Source: Nocardia africana NBRC 100379
GTDB taxonomy: Bacteria > Actinomycetota > Actinomycetes > Mycobacteriales > Mycobacteriaceae
Assembly: GCF_001612635.1 (NCBI RefSeq)
Contig: NZ_BDAV01000013.1
Span: 310,001-374,000 of the forward strand
DNA length: 64,000 bases
Direction of reading: 5' to 3'
Below are positions 15,961-24,755 of the stretch, in pieces (positions within the stretch are counted from its first letter, which is position 1; the number at the start of each line of letters is the position of its first letter). The notes under the pieces were generated by a model. The model did no database searches, was not told the origin of the DNA, and saw only the letters and a list, made by a program, of their open reading frames with translations. The position numbers and the translations under genes were made by a program.

Positions 15961-18573
15961 TCAGCCGACCGTCAGTGGCAGGGCCGACACCTGGTGTTTC
16001 GGTATCCCGTAGGTGGTGGTGCGCTCCCGCACCGGGCGACCGATCCCGGCGCCGATCTCGACCAGTTCGGCCACCGACTTCGCCGAGCCGTGCTCCGATC
16101 CGGCCATCCGGGAAATGGTCTCCTCCATCAACGTACCGCCCAGATCGTTGGCGCCGCCGTTGAGCATCACCTGAGTGCCGGTGATGCCCAGTTTCACCCA
16201 GCTGGTCTGGATATTGGCGATGCGCCCGTGCAGCATGATGCGGGCCAGCGCGTGCGCGGCGCGGTTGTCCCGGATCGTCGGCCCCGGCCGCGACGCACCC
16301 GCCAGATACAGCGGCGCGCTCTGGTGCACGAACGGCAGCAGCACGAATTCGGTGAACCCGCCGGTCTCGTCCTGGATGCCGCGCAGCACCCGCAGGTGGC
16401 CGACCCAGTGCTTCGGATTGTCGACGTGGCCGTACATCATCGTCGAACTCGACCGAATGCCCAGTTTGTGCGCGGTGGTGATCACCTCGATCCATGCCGA
16501 GGTGGGCAGTTTGCCCTTGGTGAGCACCCAGCGCACCTCGTCGTCCAGAATCTCGGCGGCGGTGCCCGGAATCGTGTCCAGCCCAGCCTCTTTCAGCGCC
16601 GCGAGCCAATCGTGCACGCTCTGACCGCCGCGCGAGGCGCCGTTGACGATCTCCATCGGGCTGAACGCGTGCACATGCATCGACGGCACCCGCTTCTTGA
16701 CCGCCCGCACCAGATCGGCATACCCGGTGACCGGCAGATCGGGGTCGATCCCGCCCTGCATACACACCTCGGTGGCACCCTCGACATACGCTTCCCAGGC
16801 GCGTTCGGCGACCTCGTCGGCGGAGAGGGTGAAGGCGTCGGCATCGCCCTTGCGCTGGGCGAATGCGCAGAACCGGCAGCCGGTGTAGCAGATATTGGTG
16901 AAGTTGATATTGCGGTTCACCACGTAGGTGACATCGTCGCCGACGGTGTCGCGGCGCAGCTGATCGGCCAGCGCGGCGATGGCGTCGAGTTCCGCGCCGT
17001 CGGCGGTGGCCAGCGCCAGGTACTGGTCGTCGGTGAGCCCGGCCGGATCCTTCTCCGCGGCGCGCAGCGCGCTCAACACGTCGGTATCGAGTTTCACCGG
17101 CGCGCTGAGCGAAAGTACTTGTTCCCGAACGGTTTCCCAGTCGCCGAAGGCGCCGAGGCCGTCACTGTCGAGCCCGGAATCGCTGCGCGACTCGGTATTG
17201 CGGCCCTCGGTGTCGATGGCGGTGTTGAGATCCACCCGGCCCAGCGACTCCCAGGACTGGTCGGGTTCCTGCCACGGGCGACCGGCGGGATTCACGTCGC
17301 GGGCCAGCCCCGTGCGCGGATCGGCCAGCGCGGCAACATGTCCCAGCACCCGCGGATCGATCCAGGGATTGCCGGCGAGCACATACTTCGGATGAGCCGT
17401 CAGCCGCTCGGTCAGCGCATAGCCGGCCTGCGCGGTCACCTCGGCGAGCACCTCGAGGTTCGGCCACGGCCGCTCCGGATTCACATGGTCGGGGGTGAGT
17501 GGCGACACCCCGCCCCAATCATCGATACCGGCAGCGATCAGGGCCCGGCACTCGTCGAGCGACACCAGATTCGGCGGGGCCTGAATCCGCATCTTGGGTC
17601 CCAGCAGCAACCGCGTCACCGCGATCGTGGCGCGGAACTCCGCGAGATCCGCATCGGGGGTGTCGCGCATGGCGGTATCGGACTTGGCCAGGAAGTTCTG
17701 CACGATCACCTCCTGCACATGCCCGAACGCCTTGTGCGACTTGCGGATCGCGAGAAGGGAGTCGACACGCTCGGCATAGGTCTCACCGATGCCGACGAGG
17801 ATGCCGGTGGTGAACGGGATGCTCAGCCGTCCGGCGTCGGTGAGGGCGCGCAGCCGGACCTGCGGATCCTTGTCCGGGCTGCCGTAATGCGCCTGACCAC
17901 GCTCGGTGAACAGGCGCTCGGAGGTGGTCTCCAGCATCATGCCCATCGAGGGGGCGACCGGCTTGAGCCGCGACATCTCCGCCCAGCTCATCACCCCGGG
18001 ATTCAGATGCGGCAGCAGGCCGGTTTCCTCGAGCACCCGGATCGACATGGCGCGCACGTAGTCGAGGGTGGAATCGTAACCGCGCTCGTCCAGCCACTGC
18101 CGCGCCTCCGGCCAGCGATCCTCCGGGCGGTCCCCCAGCGTGAAAAGCGCTTCTTTACAACCCAATTCGGCGCCCTTGCGGGCGATATCGAGAACCTCGT
18201 CGGGTTCCAGATACATGCCGTGCCCCTCGGCGCGCAGCTTGCCGGGCACGGTCACGAACGTGCAGTAATGACATTTGTCGCGACACAGGCGGGTGAGCGG
18301 AATGAACACCTTGCGCGAATAGGTGATGGGCAGGGTGTCCCCGGAATACGCCTCCCGCAGCCCCGCATCCCGCACCCGCGCCGCGGACGCGGCCAGATCC
18401 TCGAGGTCCGCACCACGTGCGTGCAGGAGCACCACGGCCTCGTCGAGATTGAGCGTCGCCCCGTCGCGCGCACGCCGCAGGGCTCTGCGCATGGCCGAAG
18501 AACTCGGCGGAACGGGCGGTACACCAGGAGTCGGTAGCCCAGTGTGCGGTTGTTCGTTCACGCCGTCGATCAT
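15961..18573 (-). CDS. fbiC: FO synthase (bifunctional CofG-CofH)
   Basis: An 870-aa fusion of two radical-SAM enzymes that make the F420 precursor FO from tyrosine and a ribityl-pyrimidine. The CofG half carries LCRDKCHYCTF (CxxxCxxC) at about residue 92-102 and the CofH half NICYTGCRFCAFAQ at about residue 558-571. The fused arrangement is that of actinobacterial FbiC. Start ATG (MIDGVNEQPHT). It lies divergent to an LLM-type oxidoreductase that may use F420. No other F420 genes are in the window. Confidence 0.95.
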   Translation of the reverse strand: MIDGVNEQPHTGLPTPGVPPVPPSSSAMRRALRRARDGATLNLDEAVVLLHARGADLEDLAASAARVRDAGLREAYSGDTLPITYSRKVFIPLTRLCRDKCHYCTFVTVPGKLRAEGHGMYLEPDEVLDIARKGAELGCKEALFTLGDRPEDRWPEARQWLDERGYDSTLDYVRAMSIRVLEETGLLPHLNPGVMSWAEMSRLKPVAPSMGMMLETTSERLFTERGQAHYGSPDKDPQVRLRALTDAGRLSIPFTTGILVGIGETYAERVDSLLAIRKSHKAFGHVQEVIVQNFLAKSDTAMRDTPDADLAEFRATIAVTRLLLGPKMRIQAPPNLVSLDECRALIAAGIDDWGGVSPLTPDHVNPERPWPNLEVLAEVTAQAGYALTERLTAHPKYVLAGNPWIDPRVLGHVAALADPRTGLARDVNPAGRPWQEPDQSWESLGRVDLNTAIDTEGRNTESRSDSGLDSDGLGAFGDWETVREQVLSLSAPVKLDTDVLSALRAAEKDPAGLTDDQYLALATADGAELDAIAALADQLRRDTVGDDVTYVVNRNINFTNICYTGCRFCAFAQRKGDADAFTLSADEVAERAWEAYVEGATEVCMQGGIDPDLPVTGYADLVRAVKKRVPSMHVHAFSPMEIVNGASRGGQSVHDWLAALKEAGLDTIPGTAAEILDDEVRWVLTKGKLPTSAWIEVITTAHKLGIRSSSTMMYGHVDNPKHWVGHLRVLRGIQDETGGFTEFVLLPFVHQSAPLYLAGASRPGPTIRDNRAAHALARIMLHGRIANIQTSWVKLGITGTQVMLNGGANDLGGTLMEETISRMAGSEHGSAKSVAELVEIGAGIGRPVRERTTTYGIPKHQVSALPLTVG

Positions 18574-18717
18574 GCGCCAACCATCCGAGTGTTCTCCCTT
18601 CGGTGCCCTGTGACGTGAGACAACCCGGCGGCCTTCACGGGTTATTCCTGATTCCGGCGACCAGTTTGCCTCCGGGAATACAGCGTCGACGACTGTGCTG
18701 GTGAGAGCACTACCGGC

Positions 18718-18723
18718 TAGAAT
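18718..18723 (+). promoter_or_regulatory. Possible -10 element of the LLM oxidoreductase gene
   Basis: TAGAAT sits 37 bases upstream of the start codon in the divergent region with fbiC and fits the actinobacterial TANNNT -10. No convincing -35 box is at the expected distance, so this is tentative. Confidence 0.35.
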
Positions 18724-18759
18724 TCCGGACCCACCGGATACAGACGAGGCGGCGATGCC

Positions 18760-19620
18760 ATGCGATTCGGGTTACACGGTCTGGGAATCGGCTCCGGATC
18801 CCGGCCGGAGATCATCGACGCGACCGCCCAGCAGGCCGAACGCCGCGGCTTCGCCACGCTGTGGTGCGGCGAGCACGTCGTGATGGTCGACGATTCGTCG
18901 TCCACCTACCCCTACTCCGACGACGGCCGCATCGCCGTCCCGGCCACCGCCGACTGGCTCGATCCGTTCACCTGCCTGACCTACGCCGCCGCGGTCACCT
19001 CGACCATCCACCTGGCCACCGGCGTCGTCCTCCTCCCCGAGCACAACCCGGTGATCATGGCGAAACAGGCCGCGTCCCTGGACCGGCTCAGCGGTGGCCG
19101 ACTCCGTCTCGGCATCGGCATCGGCTGGTCCGAGGACGAGTTCGACGCGCTGGGCATCCCCTTCGTAGGGCGAGCGGCCCGCACCGCCGACTACGTCCAC
19201 GCCATCCGAACGCTGTGGCGCGACGACCCGGCGACCTACGCCTCCGAACACGTCTCGTTCCGCACCATCCGCGTCAACCCGAAACCCACGCAAACCCACC
19301 TGCCGATCCTGGTCGGGGGAAACAGCGACCGCGCGCTGCGCCGAGTAGCCGCCTGGGGAGACGGCTGGTACGGCTTCAACCTCGACACCGTGTCGACAGT
19401 CCGCGACCGGATACACCTCCTGACCCGGTTCTGCACCGACGCCGGCCGCGACATCGCCGACCTGCACCTCGCGGTGGCACTACGCACCCCGGCCCGCGCG
19501 GACATCGCCGAACTGAGCGACCTCGGCGTCACCGAACTCGTCCTGGTGGACATGCCGCCGGAAAGCCCGGACGAGTGCATCGGCTGGGTCGATCGCCTCG
19601 CCGACCGCTGGTTCACCTGA
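18760..19620 (+). CDS. LLM-class, probable F420-dependent oxidoreductase
   Basis: A 286-aa luciferase-like monooxygenase-fold protein. Typical segments are FATLWCGEHVVMV, LATGVVLLPEHNPVIMAKQ, GGRLRLGIGIGWSEDEF and ILVGGNSDRALRRVAAWGDGW. The WSEDEF and LPEHNPV patterns resemble the TIGR03619-type F420-dependent subfamily. The substrate is unknown. It is divergent from fbiC, whose product makes the F420 chromophore. The two PH-domain genes follow in the same direction after 60 bases. Confidence 0.82.
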   Translation: MRFGLHGLGIGSGSRPEIIDATAQQAERRGFATLWCGEHVVMVDDSSSTYPYSDDGRIAVPATADWLDPFTCLTYAAAVTSTIHLATGVVLLPEHNPVIMAKQAASLDRLSGGRLRLGIGIGWSEDEFDALGIPFVGRAARTADYVHAIRTLWRDDPATYASEHVSFRTIRVNPKPTQTHLPILVGGNSDRALRRVAAWGDGWYGFNLDTVSTVRDRIHLLTRFCTDAGRDIADLHLAVALRTPARADIAELSDLGVTELVLVDMPPESPDECIGWVDRLADRWFT

Positions 19621-19680
19621 TCGAACCGATCACCGCACCCGGCAAACGGCTTCACCGGCCGCGCCCGATTCCATGTCACG

Positions 19681-20205
19681 ATGGCTGGTATGACCCGGTC
19701 GCCGGAAGTCTCGCCCGCGCGCACGATCTTGGCCGCTCCGGCGTGGCGGGCCAGTCGGCGGGCACCGCTGTTGTGGGCGACCGGGCCCGCGATTTTCTGG
19801 GCGTTCGTGCTGGTCGGCGGGCTGGTGTGGGTGGTGCTGGACGGCTCGCATCGGGGGTGGGCGCTCGCTCTGGTGGCGGCGACGGTGGTCGCGGCGGGGT
19901 TCAGCGTGGTGGTTGTACCGATGTGGCGGTATGCGGTGCATCGGTGGGAGGTGACCGAGAGCGCGGTCTACACGCGGACGGGGTGGTTCAACCAGGAGAG
20001 CCGGGTCGCGCCGATCACGCGGGTGCAGACGGTCGATACGCATCGGGGGCCGTTGGAGCGGATGTTCGGGTTGGCGACGGTCACGGTGACCACGGCATCC
20101 TCGGCGGGGGCGGTGCGGATCGCGGCGCTGGATCTGGAGGTCGCCGAGCGCACGGTGAATCACCTGACCGATATCGCGTCGATTCATCGGGAGGATGCGA
20201 CGTGA
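19681..20205 (+). CDS. PH domain-containing membrane protein (YdbS-like)
   Basis: A 174-aa protein with two hydrophobic segments (about residues 33-52 and 58-79) followed by a bacterial PH-like (bPH2/DUF304) domain: WRYAVHRWEVTESAVYTRTGWFNQESRVAPI then VQTVDTHRG and LAALDLEVAERT-type ends. In other bacteria such YdbS/YdbT pairs lie together in the membrane; their biochemical role is not established. Its stop overlaps the GTG of the next gene. A second ATG three codons in is an alternative start. Confidence 0.75.
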   Translation: MAGMTRSPEVSPARTILAAPAWRASRRAPLLWATGPAIFWAFVLVGGLVWVVLDGSHRGWALALVAATVVAAGFSVVVVPMWRYAVHRWEVTESAVYTRTGWFNQESRVAPITRVQTVDTHRGPLERMFGLATVTVTTASSAGAVRIAALDLEVAERTVNHLTDIASIHREDAT

Positions 20206-21854
20206 GTGGTCCGCGGGTGGGGACGGTGGCCGACGATTGGCGGCGGCTGGATATGCGGATGCTGCTCGTGCATCCGGTGCGGGAGTTGTTCAAATACATT
20301 CCGGTGCTGCTGGGCGCGGTGATCGTCGGAACCCAGAGCGGCGGGCCGGCGTGGAGTCCGGTGGCGGTCGCGGTGGTGATCGTGGCGTTCGCGTTGACTC
20401 GGTGGTTCACCACCAGTTACCGGATCGGCGCCGATACCGTGCAGCTGCGCCGGGGCCTGCTGCAGCGGCGGACCTTGACGGTGCCGCGGTCGCGAATTCG
20501 GTCGGTGGACGTGCACGCGGACCTGATGCATCGGCTGCTCGGATTGGTGGTGCTGGTCATCGGCACCGGGCAGCATGCCCATCGGGAGAAGCGGTTTCAC
20601 CTCGACGGGGTGGATGCGCGGCAGGTTCCCGAGCTGCGGGCACTGTTGTTGCGGCCGGTGGAGAATACGCAGTCGGACACCGGCGCTACCGGCGGCGAAT
20701 CCGACGCGCTCGCGGACGACGCGATCGAGATCGGGCACTGGCGGCCGCGCTGGGTCCGGTACGCGCCGCTGTCGCTGACCGGCCTCGCCATTGTCGGACC
20801 GGTGATCGGCCTCGCCGCGAAGGTCGGCGTCGCCGATGTGCTGGTGCGTTCGGAAGCCGTGCGGGACCTCACGGAGCACAGTGCGGTGTTCATCGCCCTG
20901 GCCGTGACGGGCGCGGTCGTGGTGCTGCTGGTGATCGCGGCCATTGCCGCGTGCATCCGATATCTCACAACGTATTTCGGTCTGCGTGTGCTCGACGACG
21001 GCACAGCGCTGCATATCCGCGGCGGCCTGTTCACCACCCGCCAGACCACGCTCGATCTCTCGCGACTGCGCGGTGCGACCGTCAAGGAACCGCTGCTGCT
21101 CCGGCTGGCCGGCGGCGCCGAACTCGAAGCGATCATGACCGGCACCAGCCCGCGCCAGAAGCTGCTTCCCCAGGCCCCGCGCGCCGCCGTCGACCGCACT
21201 CTGGCCCAGCTACTCACCAGCCGTCCTCGTCGCGGAACGGCTGCTTCCGCGAGCGATCACGCTGCACCACACCATCTCTGGGACGACCCCGCAACCGCCG
21301 CCGCTCCCGCCTTGGTAGCACTCGAACAGCACGGCCCGCGCGCGCGACGGCGGCGCTACACGCGTGCCTTCATTCCGGTGTGGATTCTTCTCGCCGCCTT
21401 GGCCGCGATACTCGTTGCCGGACTGCATGTTCCACCGTGGGCATGGGCAGTTCCGGCGATCGTCGCGCTCGTGGCGGCGGCTCTGGCACACGATCGATAT
21501 CGCGGACTGGGGCATGCGGTGATCCCGTCGGACGGTGAGCGTCCGGTCTGGCTGATCACGCGGCGCGGGGCGCTCGATCGTGACCGTGACTGCCTGGAGG
21601 CGCCGGGCGTGATCGGGTGGACCGTCCGGCAGACCTTTTTCCAGCGGCGGGCGGGGCTGGCGACAGTGATCGCGGCCAGTGCGGCGGGGAAGAAGAAATA
21701 CAGCATCGTGGATCTGCCCATCGAACGGGCATGGGCGCTGATCGACCAGGTGACGCCCGGCCGGCTGGGCACGCGCGCGGAACGCAACGCGGCCCCTGTT
21801 CCGCCACCGGGCTCCGCGCCGGACAACGCCGTCGCGCAACCGCGCGGAGCGTGA
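20202..21854 (+). CDS. PH domain-containing membrane protein (YdbT-like)
   Basis: A 550-aa protein with several bPH2/DUF304 repeats separated by membrane helix pairs (for example LFKYIPVLLGAVIVG, LSLTGLAIVGPVIGLAAKV, VWILLAALAAILVAGLH). Each PH unit has the pattern of LRRGLLQRRTLTVPRSRIRSVD, seen again as IRGGLFTTRQTTLDLSRLRG. The GTG start overlaps the stop of the YdbS-like gene (GTGA), which gives coupling. An upstream in-frame reading of the LLM gene's other frame is not coding. Function unknown. Confidence 0.78.
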   Translation: MSGPRVGTVADDWRRLDMRMLLVHPVRELFKYIPVLLGAVIVGTQSGGPAWSPVAVAVVIVAFALTRWFTTSYRIGADTVQLRRGLLQRRTLTVPRSRIRSVDVHADLMHRLLGLVVLVIGTGQHAHREKRFHLDGVDARQVPELRALLLRPVENTQSDTGATGGESDALADDAIEIGHWRPRWVRYAPLSLTGLAIVGPVIGLAAKVGVADVLVRSEAVRDLTEHSAVFIALAVTGAVVVLLVIAAIAACIRYLTTYFGLRVLDDGTALHIRGGLFTTRQTTLDLSRLRGATVKEPLLLRLAGGAELEAIMTGTSPRQKLLPQAPRAAVDRTLAQLLTSRPRRGTAASASDHAAPHHLWDDPATAAAPALVALEQHGPRARRRRYTRAFIPVWILLAALAAILVAGLHVPPWAWAVPAIVALVAAALAHDRYRGLGHAVIPSDGERPVWLITRRGALDRDRDCLEAPGVIGWTVRQTFFQRRAGLATVIAASAAGKKKYSIVDLPIERAWALIDQVTPGRLGTRAERNAAPVPPPGSAPDNAVAQPRGA

Positions 21855-22031
21855 GGCCGACGCTCCTTCACGGCACCGATCACCGAACCTCATGTGATCG
21901 ACAGTTCTCCTACGGAGACGCAGAACAGCACCGAAAAACTGGCCAATATCAGGAGTGGTGTTGCCTATAAGTAAGCGCAGATTCACGCATCGTGATACAA
22001 CTCACCCCAGTGTTGTGAAAGGTGAGCTTTT

Positions 22032-23987
22032 ATGGATCCCACAGCGAAGCAGCGCGCAGCCCTGGGCCTGATCTGCGATACGTTCACTCCGGGCGACGGG
22101 CTCAGTTTGCCGTCGGCGACCGAACTCGGTTCCGTGGCTACGGTCTTCGACATCCTGAGTCGCAACCCGCGCCCCTCCGAGGCGAAACAGCTCGCCACCC
22201 TGCTCGATCTGTGGGATTCCCGAGTGGCGGGAGTGCTGCTCGGCAACCGGGGCCGGCGCTTCTCGGCGCTGACCGCCGACGAACGCGAGCGCACCCTCCT
22301 GCGCCTCGGCGATTCCCGAATCGCGGTGAAGCGCACCCTGTTCCAGGCGCTCAAGCAGGCCGCGCTGCTGTCCTACAACGTCACACCCGGCCCGACCGGC
22401 AGCCACCCCCTGTGGAAGGCCATCGACTACCCGGGCCCGCCCGGCACCCTCGCCTCCGCCCCGGCGCCTGCGCTCTCCGTGCTGCGTCCGACCGAAGCGA
22501 CCACACTGACCTGCGATGTCGTCATCGTCGGTTCGGGCGCGGGGGGTGGCACCGCCGCCGCCGTACTGGCCGAGGCGGGTCTCGACGTGATCGTGCTGGA
22601 ACGCGGAAACTATTACGACGATCGCGATTTCGGCACCGGCGAACTCGACGCGCTGCTCAACCTCTACGCTCCCGGCCCGCCCGCCACCGCCGAAGGTCAG
22701 ATCACCCTGGTCGCCGGCACCTGCCTGGGCGGCGGGACGGTGGTCAACTGGAGCACCTCGCTGCGCACCCCCGACGAGGTGCGCGCCGAATGGGCCGGGC
22801 TCGGCGTGCCGCAGTTCGCGCAGGACGAATACACCGCCGCCCTCGACGCGGTGACCGGCCGCCTCGGCGTCAACGATCGTCACTCCCCGCTCTCGGCGCG
22901 CGACGGCGTGCTGGAACGCGGCGCCACGGCCCTGGGCTGGCATATCGACACCCTGCCCCGCAATGTCGGCGACGCCTGCGACGCCGGTGTCGAATGCGGT
23001 CGCTGCCCCTACGGCTGCCGCGTCGGCGCCAAGCAGTCGGTCACCAAGACCTGGCTCGCCGATGCCGCCGGACACGGCGCCCGATTCGTGGTCGACGCGA
23101 ACGTGCGTCGCATCCGCGTGAACAACGGTCGCGCCGAGGGCGTCTCGGCCGTGAGTTCGAACGGCACCCCGATCGAGGTGTCGGCACGCGCCGTGGTCGT
23201 GGCCGCCGGTGCGGTGCAGACCCCGGCGCTGCTGCGGCGATCGGGCCTGGGCAACAAGAACATCGGCAACTATCTGCGACTGCATCCCGCCGCGGCGGTC
23301 TTCGGCGTCTTCGACGAGCCGATCCGGCCGTGGGAGGGCGGTATGCAGGCCCGGATCAGCCGCCGGCACCGCGATCTGGACGGCAACGGCTACGGCGTCA
23401 TCTACGAGACCGGACCCATCCATCCCGGGATGGGCGTCGGCTTCATGAACTGGCGCGGCGCGGCGGCCTATCGGAAGAATCTGCTGGAACTGCACAAGTC
23501 GGTGGCCCTGGGCGTGATAACCCGCGACCGCGACCACGGCAGTGTCGGCGTCGACAAGAACGGCGAACCGGTGGTCTCCTATCGGCTTTCCGACCACGAT
23601 CGCGGCCATCTGCACACCGGAATCATCGGCGCCGCAGAGATTCTCGAGGCCGCCGGGGCACGCCGCATCTATTCCGGCCAGCAGGCCGGCCCCGCCTACG
23701 AGCCCGGCCGCGCCGGGTCGCACGCCGAATTCGCCGCCGCCTGCGCCGCCGCCGGTTACGGACCCGGACAGTGCGCGATGGGCGCGCTGCACATCATGGG
23801 TTCGGCGCGGATGGGCGGCTCACCGGTCATGTCGGCGGTCGACCCCGACGGCGCCACCTGGGACGTGAAGAACATCGTCGTCGCCGACGCGTCCTGTTTT
23901 CCCACCGCGTCCGGGGTGAATCCGATGGTCTCGATCGAGGCGATCGCCTACATGAACGCGAAACGCCTTGCGGCACGGTTGCACTGA
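22032..23987 (+). CDS. GMC-type oxidoreductase, long-chain alcohol oxidase-like
   Basis: A 651-aa flavoprotein. After a ~160-residue N-terminal domain comes the FAD-binding DVVIVGSGAGGGTAAAVLAEAG (key GxGxxG), then LVAGTCLGGGTVVNWS and a Cys cluster CDAGVECGRCPYGC near residue 315-330, which is typical of fatty alcohol oxidase-like GMC proteins. The GMC C-terminal signature is HIMGSARMGG and GVNPMVSIEAIAYMNAKR. No signal peptide was seen. AAAGGTGAG precedes the ATG. The substrate is probably a hydrophobic alcohol or sterol, by family inference. It ends six bases from the convergent conservon. Confidence 0.85.
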   Translation: MDPTAKQRAALGLICDTFTPGDGLSLPSATELGSVATVFDILSRNPRPSEAKQLATLLDLWDSRVAGVLLGNRGRRFSALTADERERTLLRLGDSRIAVKRTLFQALKQAALLSYNVTPGPTGSHPLWKAIDYPGPPGTLASAPAPALSVLRPTEATTLTCDVVIVGSGAGGGTAAAVLAEAGLDVIVLERGNYYDDRDFGTGELDALLNLYAPGPPATAEGQITLVAGTCLGGGTVVNWSTSLRTPDEVRAEWAGLGVPQFAQDEYTAALDAVTGRLGVNDRHSPLSARDGVLERGATALGWHIDTLPRNVGDACDAGVECGRCPYGCRVGAKQSVTKTWLADAAGHGARFVVDANVRRIRVNNGRAEGVSAVSSNGTPIEVSARAVVVAAGAVQTPALLRRSGLGNKNIGNYLRLHPAAAVFGVFDEPIRPWEGGMQARISRRHRDLDGNGYGVIYETGPIHPGMGVGFMNWRGAAAYRKNLLELHKSVALGVITRDRDHGSVGVDKNGEPVVSYRLSDHDRGHLHTGIIGAAEILEAAGARRIYSGQQAGPAYEPGRAGSHAEFAAACAAAGYGPGQCAMGALHIMGSARMGGSPVMSAVDPDGATWDVKNIVVADASCFPTASGVNPMVSIEAIAYMNAKRLAARLH

Positions 23988-23993
23988 GCCGTA

Positions 23994-24359
23994 TCAGAGC
24001 CCGCGAATACCGTCCAGCAGCGCCTGCAGCAGGCCGACGTCGGACGCCTCGTCCGGACGGGGCTGGCGGTATTCGAGGCGCCCGTCGTCGATGAGGTCGC
24101 CGACGAGGACCTTCGTCATGGTCAGCGGAAGTCCCAGCCGCGCGGCGACTTCCGCGACCGACTGTGGAGTGCGGCACAATTCCACGATCGCGGCGTATTC
24201 GGGTTCGTGGCGGCGCAGCGCCGTGCCCTGCCCGATATCGACGACCAGGGTCAGCATATCCAGTTCCGGGCGGTTGCTGCGGCCCCGCCCCTGCGTGACC
24301 GCGTACAACCGGACCAGTGGTCCGGCCTCGTCGTCGAACCAGGCGTCACCGTCGTTCAC
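23994..24359 (-). CDS. cvnC: DUF742 conservon protein CvnC
   Basis: A 121-aa DUF742 protein, the third component of actinobacterial conservons (G-protein-like signalling units first described in Streptomyces). Typical text is VRLYAVTQGRGR, DMLTLV and VAARLGLPLTMTKVLVGDLIDDG, a winged-helix-like segment. It starts with GTG six bases after cvnB. In a complete conservon a small Ras-like GTPase (CvnD) would follow, but the next gene is a convergent GMC oxidoreductase whose stop is only six bases away. Confidence 0.85.
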   Translation of the reverse strand: MNDGDAWFDDEAGPLVRLYAVTQGRGRSNRPELDMLTLVVDIGQGTALRRHEPEYAAIVELCRTPQSVAEVAARLGLPLTMTKVLVGDLIDDGRLEYRQPRPDEASDVGLLQALLDGIRGL

Positions 24360-24365
24360 GGTGAC

Positions 24366-24755
24366 TCATCGTCGGTCGACGGCGAGATGTGAACCGACCC
24401 GCTGCACGGTCTGGTTCATCGCATACGCGACCATGCCCAGATCGGCGTTGTCCGCGGCCAGCAGGCCCAGGCAGGCGTTGTCGCCCGCGGCGGTGATGAA
24501 CAGCACCGCCCGGTCGAGTTCCACCATGGTCTGGCAGACACCCCCGGCGTCGAAATGGTGTCCGGCGCTGCGGGCCAGGCTGTGCAGCGCGGAAGCCATC
24601 GCACAGAATCGCTCGGCATCGGAGTTCTCCAGCTCCGAGGAATTGCCCAGCAGCAGTCCGTCGGTGGACAGCAGGACCGCGTAGCGCACACCGGTGAGAC
24701 CCTTCACCAGATCGTCGAGCAGCCAGCCGACGTCACTTCGGTTGGGATTAGCCAT
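24366..24755 (-). CDS. cvnB: Roadblock/LC7 conservon protein CvnB
   Basis: About 129 aa with the roadblock/LC7 fold: VGWLLDDLVKGLTGVRYAVLLSTDGLLL, then LARSAGHHFDAGG and the closing strands. In other bacteria these small proteins act on or bind Ras-like GTPases (MglB type). The ATG chosen follows GAGGGTGAAG; a GTG two codons upstream is an alternative. It overlaps the end of cvnA by eight bases. Without a GTPase gene nearby its partner is unknown. Confidence 0.87.
   Translation of the reverse strand: MANPNRSDVGWLLDDLVKGLTGVRYAVLLSTDGLLLGNSSELENSDAERFCAMASALHSLARSAGHHFDAGGVCQTMVELDRAVLFITAAGDNACLGLLAADNADLGMVAYAMNQTVQRVGSHLAVDRR

Noticed and set aside
15781..18537. A 918-aa open frame opposite fbiC
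   Set aside because: Fully antisense to FO synthase with both radical-SAM motifs intact; composition is that of a shadow.
18861..20201. A very long open frame that continues into the PH-domain gene (997 aa in all)
   Set aside because: The first ~447 codons lie out of frame over the LLM and first PH genes and read as Arg/Pro/Gly-rich text; only the part from 20202 has family motifs and a coupled start.
22022..24094. A 690-aa open frame overlapping the GMC oxidoreductase
   Set aside because: Shifted frame of a gene with complete FAD and GMC signatures; no homology-like text.
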